A DNA stretch of 64,000 nucleotides from Fusibacter ferrireducens (GCF_015352425.1 NZ_JADKNH010000005.1:62001-126000); one strand, 5' to 3'. Positions 36,700 through 45,666 are shown, counted from the stretch's first letter. Notes: generated by a model from the letters alone, not told the origin. Numbers and translations are program-made.

Positions 36700-37614
36700 A
36701 TGAAAATGCTTGAAAATCAAAAGGCGGACTTGATAAAATCTAAAACGATATTGGGCTCAATCAAAGAAGGTGCAGATACTTGGTTTGGACTGCGATACAA
36801 CATGAATCTTTATAGAGGGTGCCAGCATGGTTGCATCTATTGTGACTCAAGAAGTACGTGCTATCAAATGGATGCACTGGATCACATCTATGTGAAAGAG
36901 AATGCACTTGAGCTGCTTAAAAAGGAGATTGCAGGAAAGCGGAATAAGGGGACCATCGGATTTGGTTCAATGAACGATCCCTATATGCCTCTAGAAGCGC
37001 AATACAAGTTGACGAGAGGTGCGCTTGAAATCATACAGATGTATCGATTTCCAATTCATATTATCACAAAGAGCGATTTGGTGGTGAGAGATATAGACCT
37101 CATACGTAAGATTAGTGCTGTTTATGCGGCGGTTTCGTTCACGATAACAACCTTTGACGATAAACTTGCAAGTGTTTTAGAGCCTCATGCGCCAGTGAGT
37201 TCTAAGCGATTTGAAGCCATGAAAAAACTATCGGAGGCTGGGATCTATACTGGGGTTACTTTGATGCCGATTTTACCCTATATCAATGACACACCTGATA
37301 ATATAAGACAAATTCTCTTTGCGGCAAAGGCAAATGGCGCAAAATATGTGATCGGCGCTCTGGGCTTGACTCTGAGAGAGGGATCAAGGGACTATTATTA
37401 TAAAAAGTTAGAGGCGCATTTTCCAGGACTCAAATCCAAATACGAACATCGTTATCAATTGAGTTACAATGTGAAACCAGAGCAACACAAAATGCTTTAC
37501 AAAGTTTTTTATGAGACTTGTTCAGAACTGGGACTTGCCACTCAAATGACATTTTACAGTTCTAAAGATACGTCGGATCAATTTGAACAGTTGACATTTA
37601 ATTTAGACGGATAG
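36700..37614 (+). CDS. Radical SAM protein, SPL family (spore photoproduct lyase-like)
   Basis: A 304-residue radical SAM enzyme with the cluster motif CQHGCIYCDSRS (C-x3-C-x2-C) in an N-terminal block RYNMNLYRGCQHGC typical of SPL-like/Rv2578c-type proteins, followed by GFGSMNDPYMPLE and a TIM-barrel-like core (HIITKSDLVVRD, TLMPILPYINDT). It lacks the extended C-terminus of true SplB. A DNA repair role is possible but unproven. Confidence 0.88.
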   Translation: MKMLENQKADLIKSKTILGSIKEGADTWFGLRYNMNLYRGCQHGCIYCDSRSTCYQMDALDHIYVKENALELLKKEIAGKRNKGTIGFGSMNDPYMPLEAQYKLTRGALEIIQMYRFPIHIITKSDLVVRDIDLIRKISAVYAAVSFTITTFDDKLASVLEPHAPVSSKRFEAMKKLSEAGIYTGVTLMPILPYINDTPDNIRQILFAAKANGAKYVIGALGLTLREGSRDYYYKKLEAHFPGLKSKYEHRYQLSYNVKPEQHKMLYKVFYETCSELGLATQMTFYSSKDTSDQFEQLTFNLDG

Positions 37615-37639
37615 AAGAAGTGCGTACAGCGAGGTAAAG

Positions 37640-37860
37640 ATTTTGACGAAAGCCCCTTTAATGTGCTTCACGAAGCATATCAAATTCAAGGTAAAAACTA
37701 TATTTTAGATGTGTTAAGGCTGGAAGATGCACTGCTTATTTTGAAAGTTATGTGTTTAAAGAGGATGGAATTGGCTACATAGAAGATATTATCAAGTATG
37801 AGTTGACGCTCTGCTCTCGAGTTAATTTTGTCAAGACATCTATTCAATCCTATTTTAAAA
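37640..37860 (+). pseudogene. Degenerate coding remnant
   Basis: A protein-like reading (KDFDESPFNVLHEAYQIQGKNYILDV) from about 37637 is interrupted near 37720. A second frame then gives a protein-like continuation (AYFESYVFKEDGIGYIEDIIKYEL) to about 37860. Neither part has a credible start with a ribosome binding site. The two could be one gene broken by a frameshift. I do not recognise a family. The rest of 37615-37985 holds only a GGCCAA/TTGGCC pairing around 37863-37907. Confidence 0.4.
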
Positions 37861-37985
37861 AAAGGCCAAACGCCTCATTTTCACATTCGTATAGAGAGCG
37901 AACCCTCATTGGCCTTGGCGTCTTCCTTGGATTTTAAAAGGCACAGTGAAGTGAAGCGGTGCGGTTTGGTGTAGAGAGGTAAAAA

Positions 37986-38933
37986 ATGTTATACCGTGTT
38001 ATAAAAATGACATTGGGCGTACTTGTCGGTATCTATATCGCAATCTTGCTCAATTTATCGTTTCCACTTTCGGCTGGAATCATCGTTATGCTGAGTTTGC
38101 TAGATACTAAAAAACAGACTTTTAGTGTGGCTTGGAAGCGCATTTATACTGCAGGAATAGGGTTTGTCTTATCTGCTGTGATCTTTAACTGGTTTGGTTT
38201 TGAGCCTTGGGTGCTGGGACTTTTTCTATTGGCTTTTGTGCCCATCAGTTTAAAGTTAAATGCGGCTGAAGGGGTTGTGATGAATACTGTGATTGCAACG
38301 CATTTTATGAGTTTTCAGAGTATAACGCTGGTCAATATCATCAACGAACTCGCCTTACTGGGGATTGGTATTGGTGTGGCGATTGTATTGAATCTGCATA
38401 TGCCCAGTTTAGAAAATGAACTCAAAGAAAAGCAGTCTGAAGTCGAAAAACATATGAAGCACATTCTCATGCAGATGAGTTTTAATTTAAAGAATCTTTG
38501 TCTAGTTGAGGATACCAGTGAGGAAATGGCTCAGCTGGAGCCTTTTATAAAAGATTCTAAAGTCCTTGCTTTGAAGCATGTCAACAATCTTTTGCTTGTG
38601 GATCATCAAATCTATGTGGATTATTTTCAGATGAGATTAGATCAATTTTACTGGATGCTCTATATGCAGAAACATTTTAAAAATTGTTTTATTACCCAGA
38701 CTGAAGCAGAGATGCTCAGTGAATTCACAGAACATATGGCCGAGATGCTTTCTGTGGAGAATGATCCCAAACCGCTTTTGGATGAACTCGCCAGAATCAG
38801 AGCCCTTATTGTAAAGCAACCGATACCGACGACACAACTTGAATTTGAAAATTATTCAGCACTTTATCAATACATGAATGATCTAGAAACTTTTATTCTA
38901 CTCAAACTTGAGTTTTCAAAAAAATACTTGTAG
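37986..38933 (+). CDS. Aromatic acid exporter family protein (ArAE/FUSC-like)
   Basis: A 315-residue membrane protein with about five or six helices in the first 140 residues (VIKMTLGVLVGIYIAILLNL..., AGIIVMLSLLDTKKQTFSVAWKRI) and a helical cytoplasmic C-terminal half, matching the ArAE_1 architecture. The substrate is unknown. It is followed after 12 nt by the CHAD protein gene. Confidence 0.88.
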   Translation: MLYRVIKMTLGVLVGIYIAILLNLSFPLSAGIIVMLSLLDTKKQTFSVAWKRIYTAGIGFVLSAVIFNWFGFEPWVLGLFLLAFVPISLKLNAAEGVVMNTVIATHFMSFQSITLVNIINELALLGIGIGVAIVLNLHMPSLENELKEKQSEVEKHMKHILMQMSFNLKNLCLVEDTSEEMAQLEPFIKDSKVLALKHVNNLLLVDHQIYVDYFQMRLDQFYWMLYMQKHFKNCFITQTEAEMLSEFTEHMAEMLSVENDPKPLLDELARIRALIVKQPIPTTQLEFENYSALYQYMNDLETFILLKLEFSKKYL

Positions 38934-38945
38934 CTGGAGGGTAAT

Positions 38946-39734
38946 ATGAGATCTGAAACAAGGATTTCCCAAAATTTAAAAAAGCATTTAAAAGACATTG
39001 ACTTATATTTTGAAAAGATGATTGAAAGCGACTTCAGTCATAAGGGCATTCATGAGTATCGTGAAAGTATAAGGCGATTTAGAGCCATATTGTTTTTTTA
39101 TGAACCCTTTATAAAAGGAGCAGACTATGTCGCCCTGGAAAGGATCTCCAAAAAACATTTTGATGCCACTTCGCTTATTCGAGAATTGGATGTTTTCGAA
39201 GAAGGCTACGGACACGTCATGAACACAGAAGTGATTTCAAAAATGCATAAGATCAAAGCACCTTTGAAAGAAAAATTGAGGGCGGATGCGGTCAAAATGA
39301 AAGAAGTGGATTTTAGTACATTTGAAATTCATATCAAGCAGCATATGGAATCAAAAGATTATGGTGAGTTTGAGCAAATAAGACAAGCGGAACTCTTTGA
39401 AGTTTTTGTTGAGAGATCTGCTTTTAATCAAGAAAATGTTGAAAAATCAATTCATGCCAAAAGAATGCTTGCTAAAAAGATTCGATATGTGCACTGCCTT
39501 TTGATGCCTGAAAGAGAGGATTTAAAAAACTTGAATGATCTATTGGATGCGTTTCAAATTGTGGCCAAGGCGCTTCATGACGTCTGCGTCAATCTTAGAT
39601 TTATAGGTCATTATGAACTGGATGATCAAATTCTTTTGGATGAATTGGTAAAAGACCATGCGGCGTATCTTAAAGAGGCGGATGATCTCTTTGAATCCGT
39701 GCGTGAAGCCGTTGAGGGTTACTTGGCGTTTTAG
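38946..39734 (+). CDS. CHAD domain protein
   Basis: A 262-residue all-helical protein of the CHAD family, with conserved His and basic residues for polyphosphate binding (GIHEYRESIRRFRAILFFYEPF and, later, AKRMLAKKIRYVHCLL). CHAD proteins bind inorganic polyphosphate and sometimes occur with CYTH triphosphatases; none is seen here. GGAGGG precedes the ATG. Probably cotranscribed with the exporter-like gene. Confidence 0.9.
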   Translation: MRSETRISQNLKKHLKDIDLYFEKMIESDFSHKGIHEYRESIRRFRAILFFYEPFIKGADYVALERISKKHFDATSLIRELDVFEEGYGHVMNTEVISKMHKIKAPLKEKLRADAVKMKEVDFSTFEIHIKQHMESKDYGEFEQIRQAELFEVFVERSAFNQENVEKSIHAKRMLAKKIRYVHCLLMPEREDLKNLNDLLDAFQIVAKALHDVCVNLRFIGHYELDDQILLDELVKDHAAYLKEADDLFESVREAVEGYLAF

Positions 39735-40332
39735 AGTGGAATGCATAGTAGTAACTGACAAATAAGTACTTGAAATAACTTCTTTTGATCCCCAGTCTTC
39801 GGTGTTGTCTGTGGGGGGATCGCCACGAGCTATTTCAAGTACTTATTTTTATGGATAGTATCCAGTTGTATATTTAAAAGACGGCTGTATACATAAAAGG
39901 GCTTCGGTAACTTGGTGAAAAAGAAAGAGGAGAAGCGCAAAAATCAAATCTCAAAAATCCAAAAAACAAAAGAAGACTCTAGGGGGAGAGTCTTCTTTCT
40001 GTATATAAGTCGTTATTGTAGGGGAGTTGACACGGGGGGACGTGTCAATGAGTAAGAGTTTATTGCTTGGAATCTATCAATAATTTGGAGTTAGTAATTT
40101 ATGTCTAGAGGAGGGAACTTCCTTTCGACATCTTTATATTACAATATACTTGTTAAGGTGGGATTAACAGTGTGTTAAAGAGCTAATAAAAAATCATGAA
40201 CAATATGAAAACACTGCTTTTGTTGTCATAAGTGTGAGAAGTTAATAAAGCCCTTTACAAATCATGGGAAAAAAAGATAAAATAGTAGTAGTGCCGATAA
40301 AAAATTGGAGTGCTTTAGTTTGGGGGATGCTT
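39735..40332. other. About 600 bp of non-coding DNA rich in hairpins
   Basis: No protein gene is supported here. Hairpins follow one another: the two-arm hairpin at 39761-39847, AGAAGACTCT/AGAGTCTTCT (39971-39980 with 39987-39996), TTGACACG/CGTGTCAA at about 40027-40048, and ATGTC...GACAT with an AGGAGG/CTTCCT inner stem at about 40100-40131. No tRNA, 6S or tmRNA pattern was recognised. Confidence 0.55.
39761..39853 (+). terminator. Very long hairpin after the CHAD gene
   Basis: AATAAGTACTTGAAATA (39761-39777) and TATTTCAAGTACTTATT (39831-39847) are 17-bp perfect inverted repeats. They enclose a second stem (GATCCCC / GGGGGATC) and end in TTTTTAT. It may terminate transcription, but the size and two-arm form suggest a stable RNA fold. 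Confidence 0.65.
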
Positions 40333-40779
40333 ATGAAATGTATAATAAAAAGATTTGACGATTTGACGATCTATGAACTCTACGATGTAATGCGCTTGCG
40401 CTTTGAAGTTTTTGTAATCGAACAGTCTTGTCTCTATCCAGAAATTGATGGTAAGGATCAACAAGCCTATCATTTGATGTGCAAGGACGATGAAGGTGAA
40501 TTGCTGGGGTATTTGCGCATATTAGACGCCGGCGTGAGCTATGCGGAAACCTCAATTGGAAGGGTTGTGGTGAAAGAGAAGGCAAGAGGCCTGAATCTCG
40601 GTAAAAAAATCATGACAGAGGCGATCTCTTTTATTAAAACGGTTAGACATATTGAGGCCATTAGAATTTCTGCACAAGCATACTTACTTGAATTTTATAA
40701 ATCTCTTGGATTTGAGGCTGTTTCGGATGAATATCTAGAAGATGATATTCCGCATATAGAAATGTTATTGAAGCTATAG
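40333..40779 (+). CDS. GNAT acetyltransferase, ElaA family
   Basis: A 148-residue N-acetyltransferase. The N-terminus (KRFDDLTIYELYDVMRLRFEVFVIEQSCLYPEIDGKDQ) is diagnostic for ElaA, and the acetyl-CoA loop is VVKEKARGLNLGKKIM. The start at 40333 fits the family and follows GGGGG. An in-frame ATG at 40264 would add 23 residues foreign to the family. The HNH gene follows after 10 nt. Confidence 0.92.
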   Translation: MKCIIKRFDDLTIYELYDVMRLRFEVFVIEQSCLYPEIDGKDQQAYHLMCKDDEGELLGYLRILDAGVSYAETSIGRVVVKEKARGLNLGKKIMTEAISFIKTVRHIEAIRISAQAYLLEFYKSLGFEAVSDEYLEDDIPHIEMLLKL

Positions 40780-40789
40780 AGGAGGCATC

Positions 40790-41221
40790 GTGATTCATAA
40801 GAAGACAATTAAGGCGTATGTTTATCAACGTGATCAGGGCAAATGCTTTCATTGCGGTAAGTCGATAAGATTCAATCAGACAACACTAGATCACTATTTT
40901 CCCAAGAGCAGAGGCGGGACAGAGGAATTTTTTAATTTAGTGGCTTGCTGTAAATTTTGTAATCGTATGAAAAAGAGTGTAGTCCCTAAGGACTGGTTGA
41001 CGATTAATATAGAACTGTTTAAAAAAGCTGTGTTAGACGGCAAGGTGATCAGTCAAGTGGAGCCCAAATATAATCAGGATGAATTGGTGGGCCTTGCTCA
41101 TGGGATTGAGTCTATATTTAGAAATAAGATCAACACCGTGTTTGAAGGTGATGGTTATAGACTGTATGTGAAAGAAAATAAAATTTATAAAATGGTGAGA
41201 TTTCACCATGAAGAAGAATGA
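40790..41221 (+). CDS. HNH endonuclease
   Basis: A 143-residue protein with a compact HNH nuclease fold: CFHCGKSIRF (zinc pair), TLDHYFPKSRGGTEEFFNLVACCKFCNRMKK (catalytic His, Asn, second zinc pair). The last 70 residues are unrecognised. GTG start after GAGGAGG. This type is often a standalone nuclease of unknown role; there is no sign of an intron or phage around it. Confidence 0.87.
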   Translation: MIHKKTIKAYVYQRDQGKCFHCGKSIRFNQTTLDHYFPKSRGGTEEFFNLVACCKFCNRMKKSVVPKDWLTINIELFKKAVLDGKVISQVEPKYNQDELVGLAHGIESIFRNKINTVFEGDGYRLYVKENKIYKMVRFHHEEE

Positions 41222-41251
41222 TTCGTTTTGTGAAAGTATTTTAATAATAAT

Positions 41252-41295
41252 GAACCTCTTATCTCTGAGACAAATAAGATAAGAGGTTCTATTAG
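41252..41295 (+). terminator. Terminator between the HNH gene and lsrF
   Basis: GAACCTCTTATCT pairs with AGATAAGAGGTTC (13 bp). A short T-rich stretch follows on the plus strand. Convergent genes lie on both sides. Confidence 0.8.
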
Positions 41296-41322
41296 TATGG
41301 GGGATGATAACTTTTTAAGAAG

Positions 41323-42210
41323 CTATTTTTTTGCTTTTAGTGCATTGAACATATCTAGTGCTTCTTTGTGATCAATGCCTTCGTGAACGATAGCGCGAAC
41401 AGCTTGAACCATTGCGCTTGGATCTTCTGATTGGAAAATATTTCTGCCCATATCTACGCCTGCGGCACCCATTGAAATGGCATTGTAGCACATTTCGAGC
41501 GCTTCTGCTTCGGGTATTTTTTTGCCGCCAGCGATGACGATTGGCACTGGACAAGCTGCAATAACACTTTCGAAGTCATCACAGTAGTAACATTTAACCA
41601 CTTGTGCGCCAACTTCTGCAATGATTCGAGTTGCCAGTCTGAAGTACTTAGCATTTCTTTCCATGTCTTTGCCAACAGCAACAACGCCCATAGTAGGAAC
41701 GCCATAAGTGTTGCCTGTGTTGATTACTTTTGAAAGATTTTCGATTGATTTTCTTTGATTTGGTGCACCTATAAAGACTTGGCTCGCCATCAAATCTGCA
41801 TTCATTCGAATGGCTTCAGCGATGTCCACTGAAATGATTTCATCGCTGAGATCATCATCTAATATAGAGGAGCCTGATGTCACTCTAAGTGCAATCGCCT
41901 TGTTTCCAGTGAGCGTTGGATTGATACAAGTGGTCATACCGCCGCGTGTTCCCATGAAACAATCAATGTATTCTGCAAGCGGTGGAATGTTGAGATCAAG
42001 TCTTTCAAGTCCTGAAGTTGGGCCTAAAAAGTAACCGTGATCAAATGCAAGCATGAGTGATTTACCTGAAACGGGGTTGAAAACTTTACTAAGTCTAGAT
42101 TTCATGCCCCAGCTGTAGTGACCAGCACCTTTTACATAAAATCCGTCAGAATTTTGCTCGATGCCAATACCGTAATTTTTTGCTTCTAAAATACCGTCTT
42201 TATCTGCCAT
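41323..42210 (-). CDS. lsrF: 3-hydroxy-5-phosphonooxypentane-2,4-dione thiolase
   Basis: LsrF cleaves the phosphorylated AI-2 breakdown product to dihydroxyacetone phosphate and acetyl-CoA. The 295-residue class I aldolase-like protein reads SRLSKVFNPVSGKSLMLAFDHGYFLGPTSGLER and VVKCYYCDDFESV, close to E. coli LsrF. ATG at 42210 after AAAGGAGG. It is the last gene of the minus-strand lsr operon. Confidence 0.95.
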   Translation of the reverse strand: MADKDGILEAKNYGIGIEQNSDGFYVKGAGHYSWGMKSRLSKVFNPVSGKSLMLAFDHGYFLGPTSGLERLDLNIPPLAEYIDCFMGTRGGMTTCINPTLTGNKAIALRVTSGSSILDDDLSDEIISVDIAEAIRMNADLMASQVFIGAPNQRKSIENLSKVINTGNTYGVPTMGVVAVGKDMERNAKYFRLATRIIAEVGAQVVKCYYCDDFESVIAACPVPIVIAGGKKIPEAEALEMCYNAISMGAAGVDMGRNIFQSEDPSAMVQAVRAIVHEGIDHKEALDMFNALKAKK

Positions 42211-42309
42211 GAAATTGCCTCCTTTATTCTTTGGCATTGTGAGTGTTCACAATGTTATATATCATGTCTATATGTTGGGTGGGGATATTTTTTTCAACAG
42301 GGATATCCT

Positions 42310-42337
42310 TGAATAGCGTTATCCCTGAATAGCGTTA
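42310..42337. repeat. Short direct repeat between lsrF and the cupin gene
   Basis: TGAATAGCGTTA occurs twice (42310-42321 and 42326-42337; the first copy has T before GAATAGCGTTA), a 16-bp period, next to GGGATATCC. Confidence 0.5.
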
Positions 42338-42353
42338 GTTACCAAGAGCAGGT

Positions 42354-42692
42354 TTAATCTTGAACATACTTGTCTTGGTCTTGGAACGGCGCAAGCATAA
42401 ATACAGCTTTTGCAGTTGAAGTACTATTGTTGATAATGTAGTGTGTTTCTCCGGGTTCTGCCGTAATGAGATCACCTTGAACACATTTCACAAGCACATC
42501 ATCTATATAAAAATCGAGTTCGCCTTCAATGATGAGGAAACTTTCTTCCATAATTTTATGATGATGACCTTGAAAATCTTGTCCGGGTTTGAAGACGACA
42601 ACGCCACTGCTGAGATACGGACCTCTTCTTAAATATTTTGGGCCGCTGTCGCCAAAACGATATTCTCGTTCAGATTCGTTTACTTTTACCAT
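42354..42692 (-). CDS. Cupin domain protein of the lsr operon
   Basis: A 112-residue single-domain cupin with the metal motif GHHHKIMEESFLIIEGELDF and a second motif PGETHYIINN. It sits between lsrK and lsrF, where enterobacterial loci carry LsrG, the phospho-AI-2 isomerase; LsrG is a ferredoxin-fold (ABM) protein, and no such gene is present here. A role in converting phospho-AI-2 is therefore plausible but inferred only from position. Confidence 0.85.
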   Translation of the reverse strand: MVKVNESEREYRFGDSGPKYLRRGPYLSSGVVVFKPGQDFQGHHHKIMEESFLIIEGELDFYIDDVLVKCVQGDLITAEPGETHYIINNSTSTAKAVFMLAPFQDQDKYVQD

Positions 42693-42753
42693 TTTTTCAC
42701 CTCTTAAATTTAAATTTTGATTCTTCTAATGAGAGTCTTTTGATGAGCGTTTT

Positions 42754-44313
42754 TTAGATACCTGGTGCACGCCACATGTGTGATAAAAATCCCATGCTGC
42801 TGCTTTTTTGTTGTGCAATTGATAAAGCTTTCCAATTGTTGAATATCATCTGATATTTAGTGTGATTTTCATTATTCGGTGTAAATGTATGCTCAATGGT
42901 GACGTGTTCCTGAGTATGCTCCAAGGATTTAAGCCAACCGATGCCCACAGCGGCACAAAAAGCGGCGCCAAGAGCGGTAGATTCTTTTATGACGGGCACT
43001 TGAACCGTTACACCGAGTACATCTGCAACGATTTGGCACCAAAGTGCGCTGTTGGAAGCACCAGATGCAAAGGTGATCGTCTCTGGAAAATGACCAAAGA
43101 GATCTTCGATTATTTTTTTGTGCCCCAGAGTGACCAGAGCAGCATTTTCTAAAAGGCTTCTATAGAAAGCCGCTTTATTATACTTTTCAGGGTCGATGCC
43201 AAAATTCGTAAAACAGGGTGATGGATGTTGCCAGTTTTTATAATCCATAACACTCGAGAAAGAGCACATGATACCATGTGATCCCACGGGAACCGCTTTG
43301 GCTTTTTCGTTTAAAATATCGTAAACATTCTGTCCTGTGTCCTTAGCCTGTTGCACTTCGAAGTCACAGAATACATCTCTAAACCATCTCATCACAAGAC
43401 CTGGATAAAATGCGATGAGTTCCTGCTGCCACATATCTGGTGTGGCATGACAATTGACTCGAATAAGGCCTTTTTCATCGATATGTGGTGAATCCGTATT
43501 GTATTCAAGTTGCCAAAAGCTGCCGCCTAAAAGTGCAGCTTGATTGGGACTTGTGATCCCTAAGCCAATGCAGCCCATTTGAACATCGCCACCACCGACA
43601 ACCACTTTACATTCTGGATTTAATCCTGTTGATGTTGCAATCGCCTCTGTAATGGTGCCAACGACTGTGCCGCTCTCATAAACGGGTGGGTACATGGTCT
43701 CCTTCAATCCGCATTTTTCAATGATTTTAGAGTCCCACTGTCTCGTATGAGTGTTTAAAATGCCTGTGGTAGAAGCGTTTGAAGGTTCGACGGATAAAAT
43801 CCCTGTCAACTTGTAAATGATCCAGTCGTTAAGCATTGTAATAGAAGCGGTTTCTTCATAAATTTCAGGCAAATTATTTTTAACCCAAAGCAATCTTGGG
43901 ATGGCGCCCAGTGCAAATGTTTGACCGGAGGCTTTATACACTTCGTCTTCAATGGTATCTGAGAGTGCCTTGAGTTCATAAACTTCCTTTGACGCTCTGG
44001 AGTCTACATTGGACACTGCCCAGATTTCTTCACCTGCCCTATTATAGAGTACAAATGCCTCTCGCATGCTCGTGGTGGAAATCGCTGCGATTTCATCACC
44101 TTTAAGACCTGCTGTTTTTAAAGCTTCGCGGATAGTATCAAAGAGCAATTTGGTATTATGTGTCACGTCAAAATCGATGGCACCTTCGTATTGAGGATCT
44201 TCTTTATGAGTCCACTCCTTTTGTGCAACACTTATTTGATTGAAATTCTGATCAAAGATGACCGTTCTGACGCTGCCAGTTCCAGCATCAATGGCCATAA
44301 TGTATTGCTTCAT
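42754..44313 (-). CDS. lsrK: Autoinducer-2 kinase
   Basis: A 519-residue FGGY-family carbohydrate kinase that phosphorylates imported AI-2 (DPD). The N-terminus MAIDAGTGSVRTVIFD, the block STTSMREAFVLYNRAGEEIWAVSNVDSRA and the C-terminal ASGASNSALWCQIVADVLG are LsrK-like. It lies just downstream of lsrR. Confidence 0.95.
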   Translation of the reverse strand: MKQYIMAIDAGTGSVRTVIFDQNFNQISVAQKEWTHKEDPQYEGAIDFDVTHNTKLLFDTIREALKTAGLKGDEIAAISTTSMREAFVLYNRAGEEIWAVSNVDSRASKEVYELKALSDTIEDEVYKASGQTFALGAIPRLLWVKNNLPEIYEETASITMLNDWIIYKLTGILSVEPSNASTTGILNTHTRQWDSKIIEKCGLKETMYPPVYESGTVVGTITEAIATSTGLNPECKVVVGGGDVQMGCIGLGITSPNQAALLGGSFWQLEYNTDSPHIDEKGLIRVNCHATPDMWQQELIAFYPGLVMRWFRDVFCDFEVQQAKDTGQNVYDILNEKAKAVPVGSHGIMCSFSSVMDYKNWQHPSPCFTNFGIDPEKYNKAAFYRSLLENAALVTLGHKKIIEDLFGHFPETITFASGASNSALWCQIVADVLGVTVQVPVIKESTALGAAFCAAVGIGWLKSLEHTQEHVTIEHTFTPNNENHTKYQMIFNNWKALSIAQQKSSSMGFLSHMWRAPGI

Positions 44314-44363
44314 AATAGCTCCTTTCTCAATGGTACGGAAATTTTAAGTACGATGAGTTGCTT

Positions 44364-45296
44364 TTAACTGTTTTTAAAAGTGATCAGCGATTCAGCCGTA
44401 TCTTCATCTGTGATGAGGACATCGATATAGTTGCCGATTAAGGCAGAATAAATGGCTTGAATCTTTTCCTTGCCACCGGCAACGCCTATGGTTTTATGAG
44501 ATGATCGAAGCGTGTCCAACTTAATGCTAATCAGTTTTTTGTGAACACTTGAATCCAAGATTTTGCCGTTTTTATCGTAGAATTGGCTGAGGATGTCGCC
44601 GACAGCACCTTGCATCTGGAGCAAGATCAAATCATCCGGATTTGCAATGCCATATTTGAAGATCGTCGCCGTGTTGGAGACAGAACCGATGCCGACTACG
44701 GACATATGAGAGAGATTGGTCATATCGAGCACATTTTTCACACTCTTTTCATTTAAGAAGACCTCAGCAACTTGTTCAGAAGATGCAAATAGAGGTGCAG
44801 GTAAAATGTGTATATCTGGTGTAATGCTCGTGGAACTTCTCTTTCGTGTGCCAGCAACAATTGCTGAAGTATAGTGTGCGACACCGCCGGATAAAGTGAC
44901 AAGAGAAATTGGTTTTTCAAGTGAGTAGATCAAATGGTTGATGGTTCTAGAGATGGTATCGCCATAGCCAATGTTTATATAGGTATTGGCTTCAACATTT
45001 TCTTCTATATATTGTGCTGCACCTTTGGCGATGTTTTCATTGACGTTGTCTGGTGTAGAGGGTACCACGAAAACATCTTTCAAATTAAATTGGTTGATGA
45101 GCGATTGCTCCAGATCTATACGCGCTTTGGCATCTGGGTCCATTTTAAATTTGATGATACCATCGTTCTTGGCTTGATTGAGCAGTTTGACAACTCGCAT
45201 TCTCGAGATGCCGAGATGATCTGCGATTTCCTGTTGAGTCATATTGTCCGCGTAATAAAACCAAGTTACTTTATAAAGCAAATTATCTTCGTACAT
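44364..45296 (-). CDS. lsrR: SorC-family transcriptional regulator (LsrR)
   Basis: A 310-residue regulator with an N-terminal helix-turn-helix (NMTQQEIADHLGISRMRVVKLLNQAKNDGII) and a C-terminal sugar-phosphate-binding domain (NIGYGDTISRTINHL..., TLSGGVAHY, VVGIGSVSN, GVAGGKEKIQAI). LsrR binds phospho-AI-2 and in its absence represses the lsr genes. Location and neighbours make this assignment firm. Confidence 0.93.
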   Translation of the reverse strand: MYEDNLLYKVTWFYYADNMTQQEIADHLGISRMRVVKLLNQAKNDGIIKFKMDPDAKARIDLEQSLINQFNLKDVFVVPSTPDNVNENIAKGAAQYIEENVEANTYINIGYGDTISRTINHLIYSLEKPISLVTLSGGVAHYTSAIVAGTRKRSSTSITPDIHILPAPLFASSEQVAEVFLNEKSVKNVLDMTNLSHMSVVGIGSVSNTATIFKYGIANPDDLILLQMQGAVGDILSQFYDKNGKILDSSVHKKLISIKLDTLRSSHKTIGVAGGKEKIQAIYSALIGNYIDVLITDEDTAESLITFKNS

Positions 45297-45383
45297 GATA
45301 TTTCTCCTTAATATGGATTTATAAGTATATAAAACAAATCTCTAACAAATGTTTTATTGTTGATAATATGTTCATCTAAAAAT

Positions 45384-45412
45384 ATTATAGCAATGCTTTT
45401 AGATGGTGTCAA
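45384..45412 (-). promoter_or_regulatory. Sigma-A promoter of lsrR-lsrK-cupin-lsrF
   Basis: On the minus strand TTGACA (45412-45407), a 17-nt spacer and TATAAT (45389-45384) form a full-consensus promoter. Two AACAAAT motifs at 45333 and 45344 (plus-strand coordinates) lie in its leader. Confidence 0.88.
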
Positions 45413-45447
45413 TAGACGCGGAAAATCTATGATAAACAAAAAAAGGA

Positions 45448-45477
45448 TTGACAAGGCCTAGCAGTTTGAAATATTAT
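45448..45477 (+). promoter_or_regulatory. Sigma-A promoter of lsrACDB
   Basis: TTGACA (45448-45453), an 18-nt spacer and TATTAT (45472-45477) predict a transcript starting near 45484. That gives a leader of about 180 nt that contains the four 19-bp repeats. Confidence 0.75.
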
Positions 45478-45516
45478 AGAATTAATGAAAGATTCACGAC
45501 AATCTAACGTATAATT

Positions 45517-45592
45517 AACAAAAGATTTCAACAAGAACAAAAGATACCTTTCATAACAAATGATTTAAATGCGAACAAAAGATTCAATCCAA
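45517..45592 (+). repeat. Four 19-bp iterons in the lsrA leader, probable LsrR operators
   Basis: AACAAAAGAT, AACAAAAGAT, AACAAATGAT and AACAAAAGAT start at 45517, 45536, 45555 and 45574, exactly 19 bp apart; the remaining 9 bp of each unit are less conserved. Being downstream of the promoter, bound repressor could block elongation. The related AACAAAT motif recurs in the lsrR leader. The rest of the 370-bp region 45297-45666 is promoter and leader. Confidence 0.78.
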
Positions 45593-45666
45593 AGCATATG
45601 ATCAATATTGAGTATTTGTTAGTCTTCACGGGAACAAGATAACCATAGAAGTTGGAGGTAAATCAT

